Source: Dermacentor variabilis (lineage: Eukaryota > Arthropoda > Arachnida > Ixodida > Ixodidae). Taken from it: a stretch of DNA of 64,000 nucleotides. A program made the translations under genes and the position numbers. Numbering within the stretch: the stretch's first letter is position 1; each line of letters opens with the position of its first letter. The notes under the pieces are model-generated. The model did not search any database. It worked only from the letters and a program-made list of their open reading frames with translations, and had not been told where the DNA came from. Of the stretch, positions 29,652 to 39,699 are shown piece after piece. The stretch lies in the NCBI RefSeq assembly GCF_050947875.1, contig NC_134568.1, positions 219,603,673 through 219,667,672 of the forward strand. Direction: 5' to 3'.

Positions 29652-30075
29652 GGTGCTCAGAAGCAGTTGTGGAGAAGGTGAAAGGCGATAAAAGAGTGGC
29701 GGTAGGGACAATTCCGGGGCGGACGCTGGGTTCTGTCATGGAGCGAGCAAAAGCAAAACTCGCGGAAAATGCCCACGTGCGTAACCTTGTCATAGTAGCA
29801 GGCGGGGTAAATGACGTCCTAAACAGGAAAGGGACGGGACTAGCCCAGCGCTTGGCGAAGGGGGTGGACGACTTGCGCGAGCTGTCCCCTGAGGTGCAGA
29901 TCGTGGTGTGCACGGTGCCGGAGGTGCCTGTACGTGACAGTCGCGTACAAAGAGCCGTAGTGGCTGCTAATGAGGCGATATAGAAAATGAGCCGAGAGAA
30001 AGACTTCGAGGTTGTCGAAGTAAACAGGGAAGTGAGTAGGTGTGGTGGTTTTTAACGAGGAGAGATCCACTTCAA
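29652..30075 (+). pseudogene. SGNH-esterase-like domain of LINE ORF1
   Basis: The frame 29549-29983 enters the family after RCSEAVVEKVKGDKRVAV and contains VRNLVIVAGGVNDVLNRKGT, where GGVND is the block III Asn of SGNH hydrolases, and then VQIVVCTVPEVPVRDSRVQR. The block I GDS motif seen in the 59.78-kb copy would lie just before the truncation and is absent. After a stop at 29981 the sequence goes on with FEVVEVNREVSRCGGF, another stop, and RGEIHF, the block V position, where the Asp of DGIHF-type blocks is replaced. It is catalytically dead. Confidence 0.75.
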
Positions 30076-30289
30076 TTAAAGGCTTGCACGAGAAGTGGGC
30101 TGACGACTTGCTGGTCGCGCTGTTGCTTCTTTAGGGGGTCCACGGGCGCTCAGGAGGCCAGAGTAGCTAGTAATGAAAAAGCTCTCCTAAGAGAACCGCA
30201 GTATAGCATCGCCGTCAATAACAGAAAAAGGAGAAAAAGGAAGAAAGAGAGCTCGCCATTCAGTAGGCTACATAACATCCAGGGCGGCA

Positions 30290-31430
30290 GAAGAAAGGAA
30301 AAGTGGGCAGAAATTGAGGAGCCGTTAAATGGTGAACAAATAGGGGTCCATGCGGTTACAGAAACGCACCTTAGAGACTCGGAAGAGCCGCCAGTGATTG
30401 AGAATTATGTTTGGGAAGGGTTCAACAGAACTACGCCGGAAAGAAAGGGAGAGGGAGTCGGAATGCTCATCCATCAGGGAGCCAAATGGAAAAGAGTAAA
30501 TTCAAAATGTCAAGAGCATCTTTGGTTATCAGGTACAATGAGTGGGAAAAAAAAACTTGGCTGGGCGTTACGTATTTGTGGACCGGAAAATATAGCGCAG
30601 AGAAAAATAAAGGGTTAGTGGAATGCATAAGTGCTGATATTAGGGATATTTGGGGAATGATGCTGGAATTATCCTATTAGGCGACATGAATGCCCACATA
30701 CAGGATTTAGATGGCTATACCGACAACAAAGGGAAAGTCAGTGCTAGACCTTTGTGAGCAACGAAACCTCTTTATCGTGAATACAGGGCCTAAGTGTGGA
30801 GGGCAGATCACGTAGGAAGTGGGAAACCGGCAATCGACCATTGATTACTCTCTGATGAAAGAAGGAATTCATGATAAATTGAGAGAAATGGTCATTGATG
30901 AGGTAGGGCATAGCAGCATAGGGAGTGACCATAAACGCATCATTTTGAAAATGGGATATGTAGTTGGGAAAGAGAGCAAGGAGTGCAACATGGCCAGTCC
31001 AAATTTGAACGCTGAACAAATAACAAATGTAGTCACTAGAGTCGAGGAAGAACTTGGCAAATGGCCAAGTAAAGAGTGGGAATATAGTGAGCTTCTAAGT
31101 ATAATAACGACAGAAATGCGGAAAGAGAAACAACATGTTCGCTGGAAAGGAAAAAAGGAAACCGAAAAGCTGGTGTGTAACAGGGAGATACGAGAAGCAA
31201 TAGCCGAACGACAGAAAGCATCCCGAGAGCACAGGCAGGCAAATAAGGCGCAGTTGCCGCAGGATGAAGTCGCCAATAAATGGGAAATATATAGGGAGAA
31301 AAAGTCTATAGTTCAAATACTGGTGCAAGCAAAGATAAAAGGTGAAATTGAACGTTGTTTGTCGGAAATACGTGAGAAAAAGAAGGCCGCACCTACAATA
31401 TTTTCCAACCACATAAAATTATTAGGCAGG
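30290..31430 (+). pseudogene. Family C endonuclease and linker
   Basis: Motifs across shifted frames: KWAEIEEPLNGEQIGVHAVT, TETHLRDSEEPPVIENYVW (metal-binding Glu), GVGMLIHQGAKWKRVNSKCQ, WLGVTYLWTGKYSAEKNKG, LLGDMNAHIQDLDGYTD (Asp/Asn active-site motif), NRQSTIDYSLMKEGIHDKLR and SIGSDHKRIILKMGYV (Ser-Asp-His). This is a complete APE-type endonuclease in decayed form. The frame then runs on through a basic, helical linker to about 31430. At least three frameshifts are present. Confidence 0.8.
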
Positions 31431-31439
31431 AAGTGAACA

Positions 31440-32078
31440 ACATATCGCAGACGAAGATGGAAACAAACTGGAAGGGGAAGCGGCAATAAATTACATCCGA
31501 AAAATAACGGCCGAATCTTTCCAAGGCAATGACCAGGTTGTAATTGAAGAAAAAAAGAGCATGAAAGAGACCCAGGTGGAAAAGGAGCTGGTGATGACAA
31601 ATTTCAACTGGAAGAAAGCCGAAGAGAAAATTACTAAGCGCACAGCCACAGGGCTATACGAGGTTCCCGTTAGGCTGATTAATGAACTAGGACCGAAAAG
31701 TAAGAAAGCTCTGGTGAAAGCAACGAAAAAAAAAACTTTAAAAGATAGACGGATGCCACACAGTTAGCGACAAAGCAGAATGAATTTATTTTATAAAGGT
31801 TAGGGGGAGAAATATAGAATTCACTCCTATAGACGTTGACCATTACATCGGTAATATACAGGTTAGCAATGCAGGCAATCAAATTAAAGCTGCAAGCATG
31901 GGCAGAGAATAATGACATTTTGGAAGAACTTCAGAATGGCTTAAGAATAGGTAGACGTTTGGATGATAACTTATTTGTTCTTACTCAGTGTATTGAAATA
32001 TCAAAAGTAGAAAGCAGGCCGTTATATGAGCCCTTTTTAGAGATTAAAGGAGCCTATGACAACGTACAGGACCGTACA
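31440..32078 (+). pseudogene. Family C reverse transcriptase, N-terminal part
   Basis: Recognisable parts are EEKITKRTATGLYEVPVRLI (pre-RT), then AIKLKLQAWAENNDILEELQ, NGLRIGRRLDDNLFVLTQCI and PFLEIKGAYDNVQ at about 32030-32070. The last is the motif A position where F-L-D-I-K-G-A-Y-D is expected, so the first catalytic Asp has become Glu. The rest of the RT is missing because the RTE-like LINE begins at about 32079. Confidence 0.7.
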
Positions 32079-32084
32079 GGCAGC

Positions 32085-32812
32085 CATTGGAATTTGAACC
32101 TGGCAACGTTTAACCTTAGAACGTTATCTAGTGAGGCGAGTCTAGCAGTGTTATTGGAGGAATTAGAGGGTAGTAAATGGGATATAACAGAGCTCAGTGA
32201 GGCTAGGAGGACAAATGAAGCATATACAGTGCTCAAAAGCGGGCACGTCCTGTGCTACCGGGGCTTAGCGGAAAGACGAGAACTAGGAGTCGGATTCCTG
32301 ATGTAACATACAGGAACTCTATAGCATTAACGAGAGGGTGGCAGGTCTTGTTGTGAAAATTAAGAGGTACAAATTGAAGGTAGTACAAGTCTATGCCCCT
32401 ACATGCAGTCATGATGACCAGGAAGTCGAAAGCTTTTATGAAGACGTGGAATCAGCGATGAGTAAAGTCAAAACAAAATACACTATACTGATGGGCGAAT
32501 TTAATGCTAAGGTAGGCAAGAAGCAGGCTGGAGACAAGTCAGTGGGGGAATATGGCACAGGCTCTAGGAATAGCAGAGGAGAGTTATTAGCAGAGTTTGC
32601 AGAACAGAATAATATGCGGATAATGAATACCTTCTTCCGCAAACGGGATAGCCGAAAGTGGACGTGGAGGAGCCCGAATGGCGAGACTAGAAATGAAGTA
32701 GACTTTATACTCTGCGCTAACTCTGGCATCATACAAGATGTGGACGTGCTCGGCAAGGTGCGCTGCAGTGACGATAGGATGGTAAGAACTCGAATTAGCC
32801 TAGACTAGAATC
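32085..32812 (+). pseudogene. RTE-like endonuclease (outer copy)
   Basis: Contains NLNLATFNLRTLSSEASLAV, LSEARRTNEAYTVLKSGHVL, then a deletion near 32300 (INKDIAG of the sister copies is missing), VQVYAPTCSHDDQEVESFYE, MGEFNAKVGKKQAGD, NEVDFILCANSG and CSDDRMVRTRISLD. Two changes hit active-site motifs: GDFNA reads GEFNA and SDHRM reads SDDRM. The start codon ATG is replaced by TTG (NLNLATFN instead of NMNLATFN). Confidence 0.8.
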
Positions 32813-34018
32813 AGGAAAACCTTAGACTTCCGTCAACCAAAGGACCAGGCAGGATTCCGTAAAGGCTACTCAATAATAGACCATATTCACGCTATCAATC
32901 AGGTGATAGAAAAATGTGCGGAATATAACCAGTCTTTATATATAGCTTTCATTGATTACGAGAAAGCGTTTGATTCAGTCGAAATCTCAGCAGTCATGGA
33001 GGCATTACGGAATCAGGGTGTAGACGAGCCATATGTAAAAATACTGAAAAACATCTATAGCGGCTCCACAGCCACCGTAGTCCTCCATAAAGAAAGCAAC
33101 AAAATCCCAATAAAGAAAGGCGTCAGGCAGGGAGATACGATCTCTCCGATGCTATTCACAGCGTGTTTACAGGAAGTATTCAGAAACCTGGATTGGGAAG
33201 AATTGGGGATGAGAGTTAATGGAGAGTACCTTAGTAACTTGTGATTCGCTGATGAAATTGCCTTGCTTAGTAACTCAGGGGACCAACTGCCATGCATGCT
33301 CACTGACCTGGAGAGGCAAAGCCGAAGGGTGGGTCTAAAAATTAATCTGCAGAAAACTAAAGTAATGTTTAACAGTCTCGGAAGGGAACAACAGTTTACA
33401 ATAGGTAGTGAGGCACTGTAAGTGGTAAGGGAATACATCTACTTGGGACAGGTAGTGACCGCTGATCCGGATCATGAGATTGAAATAATCAGAAGAATAA
33501 GAATGGGCTGGGGTGCGTTTGGCAGGCATTCTCAGATCATGAACAGCAGGTTGCCATTATCCCTCAAGAGAAAAGTTTATAACAGCTGTGTCTTACCAGT
33601 ACTCACGTACGGGGCAGAAACCTGGAGGCTTACGAAAAGGGTTCTGCTTAAATTGAGGACGACGCAACGAGCTATGGAAAGAAGAATGATAGGTGTAACG
33701 TTAATGGATAAGAAAAGAGCAGATTGGGTGAGGGAACAAACGCGAGTTAATGATATCTTACTTGAAATCAAGAAAAAGAAATGGACATGGGCAGGACACG
33801 TAATGAGGAGGGAAGATAACCGATGGTCATTAAGAGTTACGGAATGGATTCCAAGGGAAGGAAAGCGTAGCAGAGGGCTGCAGAAAGTTAGGTGGGCGGA
33901 TGAGATTAAGAAGTTTGCAGGGACAACATGGCCACAATTGGCACATGACTGGGGTAGTTGGAAAAGCATGGGAGAGGCCTTTGCCCTGCAGTGGGCATAA
34001 CCAGGCTGATGATGATGA
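32813..34018 (+). pseudogene. RTE-like RT and C-terminus (inner, 5'-truncated copy)
   Basis: It begins at RIRKTLDFRQPKDQAGFRKG and runs through FIDYEKAFDSVEIS (first Asp), GVRQGDTISPMLF, then a stop (TGA at 33242-33244) just before FADEIA, where FADD has lost its second Asp. The C-terminal frame 33422-34000 is open for 192 codons, beginning MVREYIYLGQVVTADPDHEI and ending EAFALQWA, TAA. Its (GAT)n tail leads into the GGA-rich microsatellite at 34024-34075. Confidence 0.8.
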
Positions 34019-34075
34019 TGATGATGAGGAGGAGGAGGAGGAGGAGGAGGAGGAGGAGGAGGAGGAGGTGGAGGA
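34008..34075. repeat. (GAT)n-(GAG)n compound microsatellite
   Basis: The (GAT)n tail of the inner LINE changes into about 16 GAG/GGA units and then GTGGAGGAGAAGGGAACGG, where the outer LINE resumes. The sister sequence at this point is CTGAGGAGGGAACGG, so the GAG tract probably expanded from GAGGAGGG in the target. Confidence 0.9.
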
Positions 34076-35757
34076 GAAGGGAACGGAAGAAACTGGTACA
34101 TAAGAAGCCGATCAATGAGTTAGCGGTAAGAGGGAAAATAGAGGTATTCCGGATCAAGCTACAGAACAGGTATTCGGCCTTAACTCAGGAAGAGGACCTT
34201 AGTATTGAAGATATGAACGACACTCTTATGGGCATCATTAAGGAGTGTGCAATAGAAGTCGGTGGTAACTCAGTTAGACAGGATGCCAGTAAGCTATCGC
34301 AGGAAATGAAAAATCTTATCAAGAAACGCCAATGTATGAAAGCCCCTAACCCTACAGCTAGAATAGAACTGGCAGAAATTTCGAAGTTAATCAACAAGCG
34401 TAAGACAGCTGACATAAGGAAGTATAATATGGATAGAATTGAACATGCTACCAGGAACGGAAGAAGCTTAAAAGCAGTGAAGAAAAAACTAGGAGTAGGC
34501 AAGAACCAGATGTATACGTTAAGGGACAAAGCCGGCAATATCATTACTAATATGGATGAGATCGTTCAGGTGGCTGAGGAGTTCTGTAGAGATTTACACA
34601 GTACCAGTGGCACCCACGACGATAATGGAAGAGAGAATAATCTACAGGAATTTGAAATCCCACAAGTAACGCCGGAAGAAGTAAAGAAAGCCTTGAGAGC
34701 TATGCAAAGGGGTAAGGCAGCTGTGAAGGATCAGGTAACAGCAGATTTGTTGAAAGATGGTGGGCAGATTGCTCTAGAAAAACTATCCACCCTGTATACG
34801 CAATTCGTCGTGATTTCGAGCGTACCGGAATCTTGGAAGAACGCCAACATAACCTAATCCATAAGAAAGGGGACGCCAAAGACTTGAAAAATTATAGACC
34901 GATCAGGTTACTGTCCGTTGCCTACAAAGTATTTACTAAGGTAATCGCATATAGAATCAGGAACACCTTAGACTTCTGTCAACCAAAGGACCAGGCAGGA
35001 TTCCGTAAAGGCTACTCAACAATAGACCATAATCACACTATCAATCAGGTGATAGAGAAATGTGCGGAATATAACCAGCCCTTATATGTAGCTTTCATTG
35101 ATTACGAGAAAGCGTGTGATTCAGTGGAAACCTGAGCAGTCATGGAGGCATTACGGAATCAGGGTGTAGACGAGCCGTATGTAAAAATACTGATAGATAT
35201 CTATAGTAGCTCCACAGCCACCGTAGTCCTCCATAAGGAAAGCAACAAAATCCCAATGAAGATAGGCGTCAGGCAGGGATATACGATCTCTCCAATGCTA
35301 TTCACAGCGTGTTTACAGGAGGTATTCAGAGACCTGGATTGGGAAGAATTGGGGATAAGAATTAATGGAGAACACCTTAGGAACTTTCGATTCGCTGATG
35401 ATATTGCCTTGCTTAGTAACTCAGGGGACCAACCGTAGTGCATGCTCACTGACCTGGAGAGGCAAAGCAAAAGGGCGGGTCCGAAAATTAATCTGCAGAA
35501 AACTAAAGTAATGTTTAACAGTTTCGGCAGAGAACAGCAATTTACGACAGGTAGCGAGGCACCGGAAGTGGTAAGGGAATACTTCTACTTAGTAGGCAGT
35601 TACCGCGGATCCGTATCGTGAGACTGAAATGATCAGAGAAGTAAGAATGGGCTGGGGTGCGTTTGGCAGGCATTCTGACGTCATGAACAGCAGGTTGCCA
35701 TTATCCGTCAAGAGAAAAGTGTATAATAGCTGTGTCTTACCAGTACTCACCTACGGC
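34076..35757 (+). pseudogene. RTE-like linker and RT (outer copy, continued)
   Basis: Frame to 34857: RRERKKLVHKKPINELAVRG, KRQCMKAPNPTARIELAEIS, ADLLKDGGQIALEKLSTLYT and ESWKNAN, then a one-base slip. Frame 34833-35135: LIHKKGDAKDLKNYRPIRLL, DQAGFRKGYSTIDHNHTINQ, FIDYEKACDSVET and a stop. Frame 35142-35438: KILIDIYSSSTATVVLHKES, GVRQGYTISPMLF, RFADDIALLSNSGD. Motif A and FADD Asp residues are kept, but GVRQGD reads GVRQGY and KAFDS reads KACDS. A decayed C-terminal part ends at LPVLTYG. Confidence 0.8.
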
Positions 35758-37198
35758 CCACCTATTCTTCTGCAGTCCTCGACTGCGCTTCCCTTCTCTT
35801 GGCACCCATTCTGTAACCCTAATCGTCGACCGTTTATCTAACCTTCGCATTACATGACCTGCCCAGTTTCATTATTTTTCTTAATGTTAATTAGAATATC
35901 GGCTATACCTGTTTAATTTTTATCCAAAACGCTCTCTTTCTATCTGTTAAGGTTATGCCTAGCATTCTTCGTTCCATCACTATTTGCGCGGTCCTTAACT
36001 TGTTCTCAAGTTTCTTTGTCAGTCTCCAAGTTTTTGCCCCATATGTCAGCACCGGTAAAATGCGCTGATTGTACACCTTCCTTTTCAATGATAATGGTAA
36101 GTTTCCAGTGAGGAGCTGACAATGTCTGCCGTATGCGCTCCAACCCATCTCTATTCTTCTGTGAATTTCCTTCTCATGATCAGGACTTCCTGTGATTAAT
36201 TGACCTAGGTAAACGTACTGCTTCAGAGACTCTAGAGGCCAACTGGCGATCCTGAACTCTTGTTGCCTTGCCCGGTTATTCATCATTATCTTTGTCTTCT
36301 GCATATTAATCTTTAACCCTACTCTTGACTCTCTCAGTTAAGGTCCTCCACCATTTTTTGTAACTCGTCTCCAGTGTTGCTGAACAGAACAATGTCGTCG
36401 GCAAACTGAAGGTTGTTGGGATATCCGCCGTCGATTTTTACTCCTAAGCCTTCCCAGTTTAATAGCTTGAATACTTCTTCCAAGCACCCAGTGAATATCA
36501 TTGGAGAGATTGTGTCTCCTTGTCTGACCCCTTTCTTTATAGGTATCTCCCTACTTTTCTTGTGTAGAATTAAGGTAGCTGTGGAATCTCTGTAGATATT
36601 TTCCAACATATTTACGTAAGCGGCCTGCACTCCTTGATTACGTAATACCTCTCTGACTGCTGGTATTTCTACTGAATTAAATGATTTCGTAATCTGTGAA
36701 AGCCATACGGAGAGGCTGATTGTACTCTGCACATTTCACGCTTACCTGATTTATGACATGGATGTGATCCATTGTAGAGTATCCCTTCCTGAAGCCAGCC
36801 TATTCCCTTGGTTGACTAAAGTCCAGTGTTGCCCTTATTATATTGCAAAATATCTTGGTGAATATTTGATATAATACTTGGAATAGGCTAATGGTTCTAT
36901 AGTGTTTCAATTCTTTAATATCTCCTTTTTTGTGGATTAGTATAATGTTTGCATTGTTCCAGTTTTCGGAGACCCTTGGAGTCGATAGACACTTCGTATA
37001 GAGAGCCGCCAGTTTTTCAATCATTATGTCTTCTCCATCTTTGATTAAATCGACTGTTATTCCATCTTGTCCTGCCGCTTTTCCCCGATTCATTTCTTGT
37101 AAGGCCCTTCCTCTGGGTATTGTACAGGTCAGTATAGAATTCTTCCGCTGCGTTTACTATATCTTCGAGATTGCTGATGATATTGTCCTGCTTATCTT
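35758..37198 (-). pseudogene. RTE-like (B) reverse transcriptase
   Basis: On minus: NISNLEDIVNAAEEFY-like start, GKAAGQDGITVDLIKDGEDI, NWNNANIILIHKKGDIKELK, HYRTISLFQVLYQIFTK, then a region with stops, VLRNQGVQAAYVNMLENIYR, GVRQGDTISPMIF, NLQFADDIVLFSNTGDE (FADD kept) and INMQKTKIMMNNRARQQEFR ... RMLGITLTDRKRAFW. The expected FIDYEKAFDSVE segment is altered near 36690-36710 (SQITKSFNSVE), so the motif A Asp is lost. Several frameshifts are present. Confidence 0.8.
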
Positions 37199-37839
37199 AT
37201 TTATCTTATCTTATTTAGAACACACCGCGCCTCTTTTTGAAAAACATAAAATCCTTAAAGTTAGAGATTTGTACACTTACACTCTACTGTGTTCCTATAA
37301 GAAAGTAGTTCAGGGCAGATTAGATGCTTTTCTCGATATTGCACAACTTGATCACACCCCGACAACATATCCTTTTCGGTATCAACCACCATGGCACGTT
37401 CGTTTTTCGCGCACACAGTACGGCTGATCTAGAGAATTCGGCATACATTGCGAACGACATTAAATCACTATGACACATTAAATATTGACATCACAATGTT
37501 AACGAAGAAAGACGTAAAAGGTTTATTAACACAATAAAAAAATTATTTTGTTGTGTCTAGCCATTGTATTATGTATGTATATTATGAGTACTTAGTCTTT
37601 CCATTTCATTCTTACTTCCTACATGTCCTTAAAGAGGCGTGTTTGATTGTAATGTAATCTTGGATTCATTGTATGTCTGGTACAGTGCCTTTTATGAAAG
37701 TTTAGTAGTGCTAAATGTGTTTCGTCTCCATTGCTGATGGGTGGCTGGAGCCCAGTCAAGCTGCAGTGTAGCAGCTTTTTCTTCGGCCACCTTTTTCGCC
37801 TTGTAAAGTTGCGAAATAAGGTTGCTTTGATTTGATTTG
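37199..37839 (+). mobile_element. 5'-truncated L2/CR1-like LINE 3' end
   Basis: A C-terminal coding remnant on plus reads HTAPLFEKHKILKVRDLYTY and TYPFRYQPPWHVRFSRTQYG followed by a stop, as in the end of L2/CR1-type RT proteins. An AT-rich 3' untranslated region ends in TTTGATTTGATTTGA repeats. ATCTT at 37194-37198 and 37840-37844 is a 5-base target duplication in the host RTE-like element. Confidence 0.7.
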
Positions 37840-38133
37840 ATCTTTCAGTGCATACATCTTGGTTTGTCCTATGCCAAGTTAACTTCTCACTGATTTGAGG
37901 CTGCGTCCATTTTTTACGATTTCCTCAGTCTTTCTCACGTTATAATTTTGAATATTCCTTATTTTCCCCTTGTTGTTCACTTTTGACAGTTGCGCGAATT
38001 CTATCTTATCTGTTGAGTTAGACACTTTCATTTTTTGACGTTTCTTTATTAGGCCCTTTGTTACTTGGGAGAGCTTGCCTACTGGTTGCCTTGGTGCCTT
38101 GCCTCCCACTTCAATTGCTGCCTCTGAAGCTAG
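37840..38133 (-). pseudogene. RTE-like (B) linker block
   Basis: On minus: SEAAIEVGGKAPRQPVGKLS, VTKGLIKKRQKMKVSNSTDK, IEFAQLSKVNNKGKIRNIQN, YNVRKTEEIVKNGRSLKSVR and onward to MYALKD. It equals the IEVGGNSVRQD...SLKAVKKKLG linker of subfamily A. The left neighbour is the smaller L2/CR1-like insertion and the right neighbour the larger one. Confidence 0.8.
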
Positions 38134-38355
38134 CCTAGAGAGGGCACGGCGAAGCTCGTCAGGAAAGGTCGCTAACCATGTGATTCATCTTTGTTATACA
38201 GGTCAGTTACAGCTACTCAATACGTAGCGACAATAGGTTTCTAGTAATCTTGCCGTGCCCTCAAACGTGTTTGTACATTGTGTCAGTGCTTTTGCTCTTG
38301 CAAGCTAGCTCTTTGTGGAGACGTTGAAGAAAATCCCGGACCGTCTGTGGACGAA

Positions 38356-39020
38356 ATGTTCAAGCAAAGTATGGAAGGCCAACAAGCCATAAGGGCTGAT
38401 ATTGCTGACCTCGAGAGTCGCCTAGAAAATATTGAAAAAAAGAGGTCGTAGCATGAAAAACGCCTTTCAAACCTGGAAGAAAAGATAGAGGCGTCGAACC
38501 AATCAGGTCCCTATCATGGCAGACCTGCAAACAGCTGTTGATACAATGCACGAGACTCGGAGGTCAGCACATGCCAAAATGGTCGAATTGGAAAATAGAG
38601 GCAGACGTTCGAACCTTGTTATTTTTGGCGTTCAGAGTGTGCCTACTGAATCAGAGTCAGCTTTGCGCGATAAAATTATCAAAGAGCTGTTTCACGACAG
38701 GCTAGGCGGAAACTGCATATCAGTTAGGCCCATTCGTCGGCTTGAAAAACCAGCACCAATAAGACTTATTTTGCTGCTCTTCCAGGACTACAGAAAAAAA
38801 AGAAGTACAACGTAGCACCGATAAATTGACAGGAACGCTTATATTTCTACAAAATGATTATTGCGCCGAAACACTTCGAAAGCGGAAGCTGCTTTGGGAA
38901 AGCGCAAAGCCGGAGAAAGATAAAGGAAAAAAGATAAACTTCTTATCAATGATCAGATATTTGCGTGGCATGATAGTCAAATGGCGCGTAAAGCAGTTTC
39001 AGAAAAAGACGCCCCATAGT
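38356..39020 (+). pseudogene. LINE ORF1: coiled coil and RNA-binding domain
   Basis: The first frame begins MFKQSMEGQQAIRADIADLE and continues SRLENIEKK, a heptad-rich coiled coil, up to a stop at about 38448. Frame 38516-38815 has AHAKMVELENRGRRSNLVIF and RDKIIKELFHDRLGG, and VRPIRRLEKPAPIR. The third block reads TLIFLQNDYCAETLRKRKLL and WESAKPEKDKGKKINFL. The pattern LENRxRRSNLVIFGV is that of L1-type ORF1 proteins with an RRM-like fold. It would act as a nucleic-acid chaperone. Confidence 0.7.
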
Positions 39021-39039
39021 CACAGGCTAAAAACTGACG

Positions 39040-39465
39040 CCAAGGATTTACGTCTGCTTTCTTTTAATGCCAGGAACGTTGTTAACAAATTGCACTCTCT
39101 TGAATCCCTTTTGCTCACTTACGACCCACATGTTTGTGCGATTTGTGAAACCTGGCTGCATGGGGCTATCCGTGATAGTGAAATTGTACCGCCGGGATAT
39201 AGCATGTATCGTCGGGATAGGGGTTCTCGCGGAGGAGGCGTGACAGTCGTCACGAAACAATCTGTCCAGGTTATCATTTGCGATCAAATCACTGAACACG
39301 AAAGCCTGTTGCTAAATTTGTCTGCCTGCGGGATTACATTCTTTTTGTGCGCCGTATATCGGTCACCTGATGCCGATGAATCATTCATGGGTGAACTATA
39401 CGATTATGTGCAGTGTCTGCGTAGCAAAAACTTCATTTTAACGGGAGATTTTAATTTTCCATAGG
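39040..39465 (+). pseudogene. L2/CR1-like endonuclease, truncated
   Basis: Open in the frame 38826-39464: RLLSFNARNVVNKLHSLESL, VCAICETWLHGAIRDSEIVP (Glu), YRRDRGSRGGGVTVVTK, FFLCAVYRSPDADES and FILTGDFNFP, then a stop. The active-site GDFN is present. The rest of the endonuclease, with its D-x-x-F and S-D-H motifs, is only a trace between 39470 and 39700 (ARGNAILDLLFIGE-like, HDFISFFLGTH). Confidence 0.8.
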
Positions 39466-39699
39466 GAACGTGTTAACTATGGTTGTTCTAGCGCAGGTGA
39501 TACTTTATTAGACTTGATGTTTTGTCTAAATATGGAGCAGACTTAATCAAAGCACGCGAGGTAATGCAATCCTGGACCTATTGTTTATCGGCGAGTGTTT
39601 TCACGGTGCGGATGTTTTGTATACAGCCAGGAATTTTGGATCATGATTTCATTTTTTTTTCTTGGCACTCACCTCGTTTTAACATACGATCCCTCTGAA

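Larger units (their letters stand above)
29652..32078 (+). mobile_element. Esterase-ORF1 LINE (family C), truncated at both ends
   Basis: The order on plus is the SGNH-esterase-like ORF1 (29652-30075), a decayed lysine/arginine-rich linker, APE-type endonuclease (30290-31000), a linker and the first part of RT (31440-32078). The 5' end is lost within the esterase domain and the 3' end is cut by the RTE-like insertion at about 32079. A second copy of the family lies at 59.7-64 kb. Esterase domains in ORF1 are known from CR1/L2-like LINEs; I cannot place this family in a named clade with certainty. Confidence 0.75.
32079..35757 (+). mobile_element. RTE-like LINE (subfamily A), plus, containing another copy of itself
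   Basis: The outer copy consists of 32079-32812 (leader, endonuclease) and about 34020-35757 (linker and RT). The two parts meet at the same point of the protein: the first stops after RTRISLD and the second restarts at RRERKKLVHKKPIN. A 5'-truncated inner copy, 32813 to about 34018, lies between them and ends with its (GAT)n tail. The outer copy loses its 3' end at 35757, where a minus-strand LINE of another subfamily starts abruptly. All frames are interrupted. Confidence 0.75.
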
